Assembly (NCBI GenBank): GCA_035528035.1
Contig: DATKZI010000014.1
Location: 124,001 to 188,000 of the forward strand
DNA: 64,000 nucleotides
From: JABLTI01 sp035528035
GTDB taxonomy: Archaea; Asgardarchaeota; Heimdallarchaeia; JABLTI01
Reading direction: 5' to 3'
This document shows, one piece after another, positions 8,681 through 16,656 of this stretch. The stretch's first letter is position 1. Every line of letters begins with the position of its first letter. The position numbers and the translations under genes were made by a program. The notes under the pieces are model-generated. The model was given only the letters and a program-made list of their open reading frames with translations, did no database searches and was not told the DNA's origin.

Positions 8681-9649
8681 TTAAAAGAAATCATCGAACA
8701 TCCAATAATGTGCTTCTTCTTCTATGATGATATCTTCAAAGATTTTTCTTGTTGCAGTATCTCCTCGTTTCAAAGCTTCAGCAATAATTTTACGATATAA
8801 AATAATAGCTTCATCTTCAGCTTTATGATCTAATTTTAGGAAATCATCTGCTGTTTCACCTACCTGAGGTAATGGATCTGGATTGTAGGTACACTCACCT
8901 TCCAAAAGATATATTCGCTCAGATATCTTCTCAAGATGTTTCATTTCTTGCAAGAAGATTGTCTTAAGAAGATCACTTATAGTGTTTGCTTTTGTTGATT
9001 CCGTTATAGTCTCAAGAGGAGTTACTTTCTTTCGTAAAGCGAGTAAGCTAGCTTTTTCATGTTGATTAGTATATTGAATTATAGCGGAAATTTCAGCTGC
9101 AACTGCTTTATTTAACAAAGTAAAATAAGCATCATCATAGATTTTTCTAGATTCAGAAGGAAAAGATTCTGGACCTTTTGGTTCTGTAATATCTAAATCG
9201 AGAAATTCCTCAAATTTGAAGAAATGACGTTCTTCATCACTGTAGATCTTTTCAAAAATCTGTACAGTTTCCCAATCTCCTGATTTCATAGAAAAATCAA
9301 TTATTTTCCTATATAATTCAAGAGCTTCAACTTCTGCTTTGTGCCCATGAGTAGCAAAATCTTTTAATGTATCGCCTATTATTGGTTTTGCAGATTTTGT
9401 TGTTGCAGAACCACCTAGGTAATAGATTCGTTCCATTATTGTTCCAGCATGCTTCATTTCTTCAATAGCAAATTTTTTTAATTCTTCTCCTATAACATCA
9501 TACGTTGTTTTATCAAGAAGAATATTTTCAGCTTTTATTTTTCTAAGAATTTTTTCCATCTTAGTATGCTGTAACATATATTGGACAGAAACTTGTAATT
9601 CACGTGCAACAGCTTGGTTCAATAACTCCAATAATTCTTTGTTAACCAA
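8681..9649 (-). CDS. Tandem-fused bacterioferritin
   Basis: A 322-residue iron-storage/ferroxidase protein made of two bacterioferritin four-helix bundles (about residues 1-155 and 170-322). Each half keeps the full di-iron set: Glu in 'AVARE'/'AVAAE', Glu and His in 'EEMKH'/'LQEMKH', Glu in 'AEVEALELY'/'AEDEAIILY', and Glu and His in 'DEERH'/'EEEAH'. The Met of 'EMKH', the heme ligand in bacterioferritin, is present in both. Normal family members are single bundles of about 155 residues. The TTG start is supported by AAGGTGA 6 bases upstream. An 18-bp palindrome lies 30 bases before it. Confidence 0.85.
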   Translation of the reverse strand: MVNKELLELLNQAVARELQVSVQYMLQHTKMEKILRKIKAENILLDKTTYDVIGEELKKFAIEEMKHAGTIMERIYYLGGSATTKSAKPIIGDTLKDFATHGHKAEVEALELYRKIIDFSMKSGDWETVQIFEKIYSDEERHFFKFEEFLDLDITEPKGPESFPSESRKIYDDAYFTLLNKAVAAEISAIIQYTNQHEKASLLALRKKVTPLETITESTKANTISDLLKTIFLQEMKHLEKISERIYLLEGECTYNPDPLPQVGETADDFLKLDHKAEDEAIILYRKIIAEALKRGDTATRKIFEDIIIEEEAHYWMFDDFF

Positions 9650-9678
9650 TTTATTTCACCTTGGATTATTTATTAACA

Positions 9679-9696
9679 ATATTCTTTTAAGAATAT
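9679..9696. promoter_or_regulatory. Palindrome upstream of bacterioferritin
   Basis: ATATTCTTTTAAGAATAT is a perfect palindrome with 8-bp arms, 30-47 bases upstream of the bacterioferritin start. Its position fits an operator, possibly iron or redox responsive, though no regulator is identified. Confidence 0.4.
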
Positions 9697-9826
9697 ATCA
9701 CTTTTGTTTTTTTATCAGATAAATTAGGTCTAATAACCATATGTGAGCGTTGTTAATTTCCAATTTGGAAAGACAAGAAATACTTTTTTATGATAAAGAT
9801 TTGAAATTGTTGGAGATTTGATTCTA

Positions 9827-10777
9827 TTGGCGGAAAGTGTTAGCAAAGAAGAAATAGAGAAATTAATAGAAAAATTACATAGTGGCCAAAAGGAAGGTTC
9901 CAGAGCTGAAGCAGCTAAAACTTTAGGTCGTTTAGAAAAAGAAGCTAAAGATGCTATTCCAACATTACTTAATGCTCTAAAGAATGATCAAAGTGAAAGA
10001 GTTCGTGGTAGAGCAGCACTAGCATTAGGAAGAATGGATGATCCTTCTACTGTACCAAATTTAATTGAAGCTCTAGATAATGATAAAAGTGATGAAGTTC
10101 GAGCGAGAGTAGCTTGGGCTTTAGGTGATTTAGGTGAATTTGCTAAAGTAGCTATTGAACCATTAAAGAAAGCTGCTAAAGCAAAAAATAACGAAGTAAG
10201 ATCATTTCATTTCAAGATTTCAATTCTTAAACTTGAAGGATTAAATAGTGATATTCTAAATGAATTAGAGAAAGAGAAACAAGAGGGTAAATTAGAACGT
10301 TGGCAAATTATTCGATTTAGTAATTTATACAAAGAACTCTCATTACAAGAAAAAGTATTAGAAGCATCCAACGGAATAGCTTCTGTTAAAGATGAAGCTA
10401 AAACAGTAGAAAATGAAATGAACTCACTAAGGGAAAAAGTAGAACAACAAGAAGAAGGTCAAATGAAAAACGATCTTTTAGATATGACTTCACTTTTGCA
10501 AAATATGATTCAGAATCAACAAAGAACAATCGAACGACAGGAAAGTACTATTCATGGTCTAAATACTGCTTTACAAGAATTGATGAAAGCACACCAAACA
10601 GCAATTTTAGAACCAAGAATTACAGCAGAACAATTTCGAGAATTTAAGGATAAAGGACCAAAAGAAAAATGGATTAAAAGAAATTTCTTTGCTTTACTTG
10701 GGGCAATTGGCACCATTCTTGGTGGTATAGCATCTGTTTTGGGTTGGTTGTCAAGTTCCTTAGGATGGTTTGGTTAA
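9827..10777 (+). CDS. HEAT-repeat, coiled-coil, C-terminally membrane-anchored protein
   Basis: A protein of about 316 residues. Residues 1-115 form three PBS-lyase-type HEAT repeats ('RAEAAKTLGRL', 'RGRAALALGRMDDPSTVPNL', 'RARVAWALGDLGEFAKVAI'). A long coiled coil follows (about 150-255, rich in Q/E/K). The C-terminus has a glycine-rich hydrophobic stretch ('FFALLGAIGTILGGIASVLG') that should insert into the membrane. It is probably a scaffold. TTG starts at 9818 and 9827 are both possible; GGAG at 9812 is better spaced for 9827. Confidence 0.75.
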   Translation: MAESVSKEEIEKLIEKLHSGQKEGSRAEAAKTLGRLEKEAKDAIPTLLNALKNDQSERVRGRAALALGRMDDPSTVPNLIEALDNDKSDEVRARVAWALGDLGEFAKVAIEPLKKAAKAKNNEVRSFHFKISILKLEGLNSDILNELEKEKQEGKLERWQIIRFSNLYKELSLQEKVLEASNGIASVKDEAKTVENEMNSLREKVEQQEEGQMKNDLLDMTSLLQNMIQNQQRTIERQESTIHGLNTALQELMKAHQTAILEPRITAEQFREFKDKGPKEKWIKRNFFALLGAIGTILGGIASVLGWLSSSLGWFG

Positions 10778-10801
10778 CAAAAATAAAAATTGAGGAAAAA
10801 T

Positions 10802-10824
10802 GAATCTCCAATTATCGGAGATTC
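10802..10824 (+). terminator. Hairpin terminator between convergent genes
   Basis: GAATCTCC (10802-10809) pairs with GGAGATTC (10817-10824) and is followed by TTTTC. It separates the HEAT gene from the second binding-protein gene. Confidence 0.65.
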
Positions 10825-10865
10825 TTTTCAATATTAATTTTAATTTATCATAACTAGATAATTTT

Positions 10866-12662
10866 TTAGTGATTTTTTATTCTGTTTTGTTGCTTCCATT
10901 TAAGTGTAATAGTAATAATTGGAAAGATTAGTATCCAAATATCTCTAATACCAGTTATTTTTGTAGCACATGTTGGATATCCTGCTAAATACATATGCTC
11001 TAATGCTTTTTCTATACTATATTCTATTGGTTCGTAAGTATTATTATACCCAATTGATCCTTTTGGACAAGCAGTTACCCCGGGAACACCAAATCCTTCT
11101 AAGAAAATATCAATAATAATTTCTCTTGGAATAACATGGCTAATAGCTTCCCTTATATGCCTTGCTGATTCTTTTCCAGCTATCGGACACAATTCACCTG
11201 TACCTAAGATTGGATGCATATTGTTTATAGAAAATTCATGAAATTCAACTGAATCTGTAAATTGATTTTTTATTCCTGGTGAAGTAGGATATGAATGGTG
11301 ATTGAACTGTGCATCTATCATATCAATTATTCCTGAAGATAGATCTGCAAGAGCACTTTCTTGTTCATAATAAAATATGAAATAGATATCTTCGAAATTC
11401 GGTATTATTCCACTCCACTCAGCAAAATAATTATTTCTCTTCAAATGTATAATATAATTATTTTCATCATAATCCTCGAGATAATAAGGCCCTGCACCAA
11501 TGATCTTTTGAGAATCTAATGTATTATTTAAAGCCCATGATAATGTTTGATCATCTTGTTGTTCTGCAGGTATATTCTCCCAAATATGTTTTGGTAAAAT
11601 ATCAATAGCTAGATTACTATCTTGAAACACATATGGTTTTTTAAAAGTTATAGAATATTGATTATCGTCAAAAATTACAATAGAACTAATATCCAGAAAT
11701 TCCGCCCAATATTCAGCAGTAGTTGTTCCTACAATATTAGGATTGAGTAATAAGCTATAAGTATAATTTACATCATAAGATGTAATAGGAACCCCATCAG
11801 CCCATTTAGCTTGATTTTTTATTTTAATATTATATGTCAAATAATCACTAGTATTTACTTCTTCAGCTAATCGATAATCATATAGATTGTTAGATTTTGG
11901 ATTTCGTTCGAACATACCATTATAAATTTGATGTAACCATTCAGCTTCATATTTTGAATCATATGTCAGCAAATGAAATTTATTGAAGATATAAGGTGAG
12001 GCATATTTAAACTCAGTTTGAGTTCCACATGACCAATTTTCCATTGGTTGATTACTTGTAGACCATAAAAATCCATTCCATGAAGAATTATCAAAATCAG
12101 TATCAAATGAATATGCTGAGCTACAATATAAAACTGTTATTTGTGGTATATCCTCATAGAGAATATCTTGTATTTTATTTATCCATTTGATTCTATTTTC
12201 TAATGAATAAGAAGAAGTATAATTGTTAATACACCAATCCATTTCTTGATTTATATATTGATAGATATTTTTCCCATTTGGTAATGTTGATGAGCTATGG
12301 AATAAACTATTAGGATCCCAATCAATATCGCCAACAATCTCATTTGCTAAGATATCATATCCTCCAAGATCATGAGTAGGTATGGGATAAGGTCCTGAAT
12401 AATTATATGTTCGTTGTAATATTTCTGTGTAAGAAGCTTGTTCAAAAGTATCAATACCAATACCAATTTTTGGTAATTGTTCAAGCATAAGTGTTACCCA
12501 TTGTATTTGTCGCATACAACCATCCGGTACCAATAAATTAATTTTAAAAAAAGGTTCGATAGTTCTATCTACACAATCAGCTTCACAATATAAAATTGGC
12601 AAGGTTAAACCTAAACTAAATCCAATAAAAAGAAAAGCAATAATTTTTTTCTTCAACTTCAT
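10866..12662 (-). CDS. Second circularly permuted family 5 binding protein
   Basis: A 598-residue homologue of the protein at 1613-3400, with the same reversed order. A signal peptide (residues 1-28) precedes the normally C-terminal half ('WVTLMLEQLPKIGIGIDTF', 'GGYDILAN', 'QDILYEDIPQITVLY'). Then comes the normally N-terminal half ('EAEWLHQIYNGMFERNP', 'AKWADGVPITSYDVNY', 'GAGPYYLEDY', 'HIREAISHVIPREII', 'MYLAGYP'). A C-terminal hydrophobic segment ('IWILIFPIITITLKW') anchors it. The adjoining minus-strand gene upstream encodes a membrane M28 peptidase, so peptide uptake is plausible. No transporter genes adjoin it. Confidence 0.8.
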   Translation of the reverse strand: MKLKKKIIAFLFIGFSLGLTLPILYCEADCVDRTIEPFFKINLLVPDGCMRQIQWVTLMLEQLPKIGIGIDTFEQASYTEILQRTYNYSGPYPIPTHDLGGYDILANEIVGDIDWDPNSLFHSSSTLPNGKNIYQYINQEMDWCINNYTSSYSLENRIKWINKIQDILYEDIPQITVLYCSSAYSFDTDFDNSSWNGFLWSTSNQPMENWSCGTQTEFKYASPYIFNKFHLLTYDSKYEAEWLHQIYNGMFERNPKSNNLYDYRLAEEVNTSDYLTYNIKIKNQAKWADGVPITSYDVNYTYSLLLNPNIVGTTTAEYWAEFLDISSIVIFDDNQYSITFKKPYVFQDSNLAIDILPKHIWENIPAEQQDDQTLSWALNNTLDSQKIIGAGPYYLEDYDENNYIIHLKRNNYFAEWSGIIPNFEDIYFIFYYEQESALADLSSGIIDMIDAQFNHHSYPTSPGIKNQFTDSVEFHEFSINNMHPILGTGELCPIAGKESARHIREAISHVIPREIIIDIFLEGFGVPGVTACPKGSIGYNNTYEPIEYSIEKALEHMYLAGYPTCATKITGIRDIWILIFPIITITLKWKQQNRIKNH

Positions 12663-12792
12663 TTCCCTGATTTTTTATACTTATTTTTGTTTTTATTAAG
12701 TATATCTTTAATCTTTATTTTTAAAGGGATTTTAATTATTCTAGTAGGAAGAAGAGATAATTTGAATAATAGTTATTTATAGAATGGATATT

Positions 12793-14052
12793 TTATCCAT
12801 ATTCTTCATCTAGTAATTTTACAAATTGGATGGTTGTACCGATAATATCTTTGATTACTTTTTTATCGATATTTTCGATTGTATCGTTTCTACTATGCCA
12901 ACCAACAGGCCGCCAATGAGCATCTTCACTTTGGCCTATAATAAACGCTGATTCATACCCTGCTTTAACATATCTATTAGCATTAGAAGAACCAATAGCT
13001 AATGAACCTCTTTTAATTGGAATAACATTATCTCTATTTTTGCGATAAATTTCATAAGCTTTCTCAAGATTATCAATTACTTTCAGACTATATTTCGATT
13101 GATGCATAAAATCACTTTCAACTATAAACAAATTTTTCCCAGCACCAACACATTCAAAAGCTACCGAAAAAGAATTTTCAAAAAATTCTGGATGTTCTTT
13201 TACGAAATATTCTGCACCTATTTCACCTATTTCTTCAGATCCAGTTGACACTATTATTAGCTCAATATTACTTAATTTATTTTTACTGAAATATTTAGCA
13301 ACGGCAGAAGTGACTGCTGTACCAGATAGATTATCATTTGCTCCTAAAACCACTTTATTGCTTATCATGCCCAAAAAAAGAGCAATATAGAATAAAAGCA
13401 GAAAGAAACAAATAGGGAGAAAAATAAAATCATAGGATGAAATTTCAAAAATAAACCAATTCCATTTAACATTATGTCCAACGATTTTTGATTGAATAAT
13501 TAGTTTCACTATTGGATATACAGTTTGTACTATAATATATAATCCAATAAAAATTGCTAGAACAATTAGTATTGAAAGTTTTTTTATCCTTCCCCAATTT
13601 AATTCTATTGCTGAATCTGTGTGACCATCTAATATAACCTTGAATTTAGTTTCCTTCATTGGTTTTATTGTTCCGAAAACATTCGAAGAAACGCCTTTTT
13701 TAAAAAAGAATTTCAATATTCCATTAATAAACATAAATTCAACGATAAAAATGGTTACAGCTGTCAAAATAAAAACACTGGCAAAAATTGAATAAGGATA
13801 CACTAGAAAATTGAGAAAAAAAGCTAACACCCCTATGGGAAAAACAACTTTAAAGATACCTTGGGGATATAATTTTGGTTTAGTATTAAATTCCTCTATT
13901 TCTGCCCTTTCACAATAATTAGCCCATTCGGTTTGAATCCATATATTAGCTTGTTTTTCCTGTATAGAACTTGAATTTCTAGGACCAATATCATTACAGA
14001 TAGTCTCAATGAATTTGTAAGCATATTCTGAAAATTTATCCAGCTCATCCAT
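12793..14052 (-). CDS. Membrane-embedded M28-family zinc aminopeptidase
   Basis: An M28-like peptidase of about 419 residues with metal-binding motifs in order: 'LDGHTDSA' (His, Asp), 'LGANDNLSG' (bridging Asp), 'GSEEIGEIGAEY' (catalytic and ligand Glu), 'FECVGAG' and a final His in 'GWHSRNDTI'. Hydrophobic helices lie before the catalytic core (about 70-115) and, unusually, between the His-Thr-Asp and Asn-Asp motifs (two helices, about 165-240). The active site is therefore split by a membrane hairpin. The ATG at 14052 ('MDELDKFSEY') is the sensible start; a more distal one adds 27 non-family residues. The neighbouring binding-protein gene suggests peptide use. Confidence 0.75.
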   Translation of the reverse strand: MDELDKFSEYAYKFIETICNDIGPRNSSSIQEKQANIWIQTEWANYCERAEIEEFNTKPKLYPQGIFKVVFPIGVLAFFLNFLVYPYSIFASVFILTAVTIFIVEFMFINGILKFFFKKGVSSNVFGTIKPMKETKFKVILDGHTDSAIELNWGRIKKLSILIVLAIFIGLYIIVQTVYPIVKLIIQSKIVGHNVKWNWFIFEISSYDFIFLPICFFLLLFYIALFLGMISNKVVLGANDNLSGTAVTSAVAKYFSKNKLSNIELIIVSTGSEEIGEIGAEYFVKEHPEFFENSFSVAFECVGAGKNLFIVESDFMHQSKYSLKVIDNLEKAYEIYRKNRDNVIPIKRGSLAIGSSNANRYVKAGYESAFIIGQSEDAHWRPVGWHSRNDTIENIDKKVIKDIIGTTIQFVKLLDEEYG

Positions 14053-14220
14053 GAAAATCCCACAAATTTGCATTAATATATAAAATGACCAACTATTTAT
14101 TATTATTCTATAACTAATCGCTAAAATAAACAATTAAAAAAATCAAATACATTTAAAGTGAATTATTTTTATTTGAGAAAGGCTATTAAAAATTGATAAG
14201 TGTTAGGAGTTATAATAAAA

Positions 14221-14835
14221 TTGGATAAAATAAAGTTCAAAAATCAGATTGTAAAAGGAATTAAGAAAATAATTGTTAGTGCTAATAGTGAATCAATTGA
14301 ACCTCTTTTCAATGAAATTAAGGAATTCCAAGAATTAGCAAAGAAAATTCCTGAAACGGAACAAGAAAAATATGAGAAATATTTTGATAAATATATGATC
14401 CATGAGATTAATCTTCTTAAAATAGAATTCAGAAAAATTGATATGAATTATCAAGAAATAGTGTTTAAAACTAATCAACAATCGATAAAATTTGAGAATC
14501 ATCTTGCAAATAAAGAATTGAATCAAGACATGAGAAGCTTTTACAAAAAAGAATATTTGAATATTCTAAAACCTCAATTTATTATAGAGCAAGTAAGAGA
14601 AAATTTTGAAAAATACCTTGAGGTAGTAGAACTAATAAAAGAAGAATTTAACGAATGGTTCTTTCTTGGCAGAGTGGATTTTCTAAGACAATTATTACAA
14701 CTTTATATTTTTGAAATGAGCACAGCTAGTAAAAAGAAAGAGGAAATTTGGATCTATAAAAAATATGCTAAAGAACTTACACCTGAAAGAATTACAGCTA
14801 TGTACAAAAAAGCTGGTTTGAAATTGAAAAAATAA
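14221..14835 (+). CDS. Hypothetical helical protein
   Basis: A protein of about 204 residues, charged and predicted mostly helical, with no membrane segment and no motif I recognise. TTAGGAG at 14203-14209 favours the TTG at 14221 over the GTG at 14200. It diverges from the M28 peptidase gene and is followed by a gene-poor region. No function can be given. Confidence 0.5.
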   Translation: MDKIKFKNQIVKGIKKIIVSANSESIEPLFNEIKEFQELAKKIPETEQEKYEKYFDKYMIHEINLLKIEFRKIDMNYQEIVFKTNQQSIKFENHLANKELNQDMRSFYKKEYLNILKPQFIIEQVRENFEKYLEVVELIKEEFNEWFFLGRVDFLRQLLQLYIFEMSTASKKKEEIWIYKKYAKELTPERITAMYKKAGLKLKK

Positions 14836-15231
14836 AATAATAAAAATAAAACAATCATTAGGAAATCAAAGTGTTTAATTTACCAATTTTATAATCAATA
14901 AAAATTAAACTGATAATAGAATTTTATTTGTTGAATCAATGACTATCTTGTCTTACTTTGTAAATAATATTCTTGAAATTTCTTCTATGATAATAACATA
15001 TTCGCGCTCAGGTATTTTTCTATTATCAGTTTTTTAGATTTGAACTAGTTATATATGATGTTCAAGAATTATACATAGCTGACCTAAGAATAGTAACTTC
15101 TCAAGTAAGCTAAAAATAAATACGTCACTATCTTTTATTTAGTTTTCGAGGATGAATTATTAAAATTAATAAAAATTAATACAAAAATTACTTAATATAA
15201 ATAAAAAAAGCAAGAACAAAATATATTTTAT
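14836..15231. other. Gene-poor region with a 126-bp inverted-repeat element
   Basis: No protein gene is visible. The stretch is very AT-rich and holds the inverted-repeat pair at 14907-15032, described separately, plus unremarkable AT sequence on each side. Confidence 0.45.
14907..15032. repeat. 126-bp element bounded by 15-bp inverted repeats
   Basis: The 15 bases at 14907-14921 (AAACTGATAATAGAA) are the exact reverse complement of those at 15018-15032. The arms are 96 bases apart and the right arm runs into six T. It could be a structured RNA closed by a long stem with a U-tract, or a small MITE-like element. No transposase gene is near. Confidence 0.4.
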
Positions 15232-15253
15232 ATTAGCAATTAATTTGCTAATA
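15232..15253 (-). terminator. Hairpin terminator of the microprotein genes
   Basis: TATTAGCAA (15232-15240) and TTGCTAATA (15245-15253) form a 9-bp stem overlapping the stop codon of the downstream microprotein. On the minus strand it is followed by U-rich sequence. Confidence 0.5.
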
Positions 15254-15337
15254 TCTTCCTATTTGAAGAAGATATTTCATCCTTGCTATTTCACTATATT
15301 TTTTTAATTGTGTTTTTATGTCATTACTGTTTTTCAT
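15248..15337 (-). CDS. Microprotein B (29 residues)
   Basis: A short gene with an ATG 7 bases after the strong ribosome binding site AAGGTGA, encoding a 29-residue basic peptide (starts MKNSNDIKT, ends LLQIGRY). Its core 'Y-S-E-I-A-R-M-K' resembles 'K-E-I-E-R-M-K' in the microprotein just upstream at 15357-15449, so the two look like a tandem duplicate. Both are on the minus strand, divergent from the wHTH gene at 15652, and end in a shared hairpin terminator. Function is unknown. Confidence 0.5.
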   Translation of the reverse strand: MKNSNDIKTQLKKYSEIARMKYLLQIGRY

Positions 15338-15356
15338 CTTTTTTTCACCTTGATCT

Positions 15357-15449
15357 TTATCTGTAAATTCCAGATATTAATGCTAATTTTACTTTCATTC
15401 GTTCAATTTCTTTATGATAATTTTTAGTCATTGTTTTCTTGCCATTCAT
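15357..15449 (-). CDS. Microprotein A (30 residues)
   Basis: A 30-residue basic peptide gene (starts MNGKKTMTK, ends LISGIYR). GGTGAT stands a few bases before the ATG. The stop lies 19 bases before the start of microprotein B, so the two are probably co-transcribed. Upstream, between this gene and the wHTH gene, is the TTCTCA-N5-TGAGAA palindrome, so both directions may share one operator. Confidence 0.5.
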   Translation of the reverse strand: MNGKKTMTKNYHKEIERMKVKLALISGIYR

Positions 15450-15502
15450 TATTATCACCATTTTTTTCTATGTTTACTATTATCATGTGCATATATAAAT
15501 AT

Positions 15503-15519
15503 TTCTCAACTTTTGAGAA
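15503..15519. promoter_or_regulatory. Palindrome TTCTCA-N5-TGAGAA
   Basis: The site TTCTCAACTTTTGAGAA is flanked by further complementary bases (ATT...AAT). It sits between the divergent microprotein and wHTH genes and next to a TATA-like ATATATAAAT at 15491-15500. Related sites lie upstream of 657 and 1613. Confidence 0.6.
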
Positions 15520-15651
15520 ATGTAAGGACATTCTATTGGAATTAAGTATTTAAATATTAGAGCGAAATCTAACGAAATGAGATAAAGGTTTAAATATATG
15601 AGAATCCATATTAAATTTAACAAAAATAGTATGATTTATCTGGTGAATAAA

Positions 15652-16293
15652 ATGGATGTTCAAGATTATATTTCATATAAACAAGAAATAGTGAAGAATC
15701 TTACTGCAGAACAAGCGGATCTAGCATACAAAGATGAAAATTTACTAAACATAATAAAATATCTTAGGGCAGGTCCTAAAACTGTAAAAGAACTTGTGCA
15801 AGATTTTGAGCAAGAGGGGATTACTAAATCAGACAAATCTATTTATCGTTATTTAAAAGATTTAATTGAAATGAAACTGGTTGCACGTGCTGGTAAAAGA
15901 ATAACGTCAAAAAATGAAAGTGAACTTCAAACTGAAACTATCTATATTAGAACAGCCAAAGTGTTTCTTGCAGGTGCTCTTTCTGATAAAAACAAGAAAC
16001 TAAAAGATAAACAAACTCAATTATTTAATGAAATAGTTAAAGAATTACTTTCTGTTAAATTCAAAGATAGGATTAATTCTTCAGAAGCTCTTGGCGAATT
16101 AATTTCCATGTTGGATAAAGAAAAATATAAACTAACTGTTGAGCTATTTGAAAATGCTAACAAAGAAACATTAGAAAAAGTAGGCATTCTTGAGTGGGAT
16201 TTAATTGAGAATTTAATAGAATATATTGGTTGGTTAGCACTTAGTCTAAATCTGAATGTTCTTGAAGAAATACAAAAATGCTGTGATAAATAA
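15652..16293 (+). CDS. Winged-helix transcriptional regulator (paralogue family)
   Basis: About 213 residues. The start ATG at 15652 has GGTGA 5-6 bases upstream and gives an N-terminus ('MDVQDYISYKQE') aligned with the paralogue at 657; an ATG 54 bases earlier is less likely. The winged helix shows 'TKSDKSIYRYLKDL' and 'LVARAGKRITS', followed by 'ETIYIRTAKVF'. The C-terminal domain has 'LFENANKETLEKV' and 'GWLALSLN'. The closest visible relative of its C-terminus is the partial gene at 2-283. A palindromic operator precedes the gene and a hairpin terminator follows. Confidence 0.75.
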   Translation: MDVQDYISYKQEIVKNLTAEQADLAYKDENLLNIIKYLRAGPKTVKELVQDFEQEGITKSDKSIYRYLKDLIEMKLVARAGKRITSKNESELQTETIYIRTAKVFLAGALSDKNKKLKDKQTQLFNEIVKELLSVKFKDRINSSEALGELISMLDKEKYKLTVELFENANKETLEKVGILEWDLIENLIEYIGWLALSLNLNVLEEIQKCCDK

Positions 16294-16304
16294 CTCGTAA
16301 ATAG

Positions 16305-16328
16305 TAATCTAATTTTTGATTTAGATTA
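16305..16328. terminator. Bidirectional hairpin terminator
   Basis: TAATCTAA (16305-16312) and TTAGATTA (16321-16328) form a perfect 8-bp stem between the wHTH stop and the stop of the convergent Cys-rich gene. Confidence 0.6.
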
Positions 16329-16329
16329 T

Positions 16330-16458
16330 TTATTCGTTCATTTTACAATTGAAATTACAAATAGGTTGATCTTTTAAAACCACTTTTTGAGTAATATAAC
16401 ATCGTCCTTTTCCATTTGATTCTCGATAATAAATACAATTACCACAGATATACTCCAT
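16330..16458 (-). CDS. Small Cys-rich (putative zinc-ribbon) protein, 42 residues
   Basis: A short minus-strand gene encoding 42 residues. Five Cys are arranged as 'CGNC', then 'GRCYI', then 'PICNFNC', a pattern suited to binding zinc or an iron-sulfur cluster. An ATG after GTGAAG and a terminator hairpin immediately beyond the stop support it as a real gene. It converges on the wHTH gene. The overlapping plus-strand reading frame at 16416-16637 is low-complexity and rejected. Confidence 0.55.
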   Translation of the reverse strand: MEYICGNCIYYRESNGKGRCYITQKVVLKDQPICNFNCKMNE

Positions 16459-16656
16459 ATTACTTCACACTGTATTTAGAGATAATTTATTTTAATGATA
16501 ATCTTCTCTTTGTAGTTTTAAAATATCCTTTACATTCTATTTCATTATTAATACTTTATTTCATAAAAAAGCTTGATAATTATCTTTCTGAAATGTTTTT
16601 AAGTTTGATTCAGCGTTCTTTCAATTGCATATTTTAATCAGGAGCTCTTTATCTGG

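Noticed and set aside
16416..16637. 73-residue plus-strand reading frame rich in Tyr, Leu and Ile
   Set aside because: Low-complexity AT sequence; it overlaps the better supported Cys-rich gene on the opposite strand.
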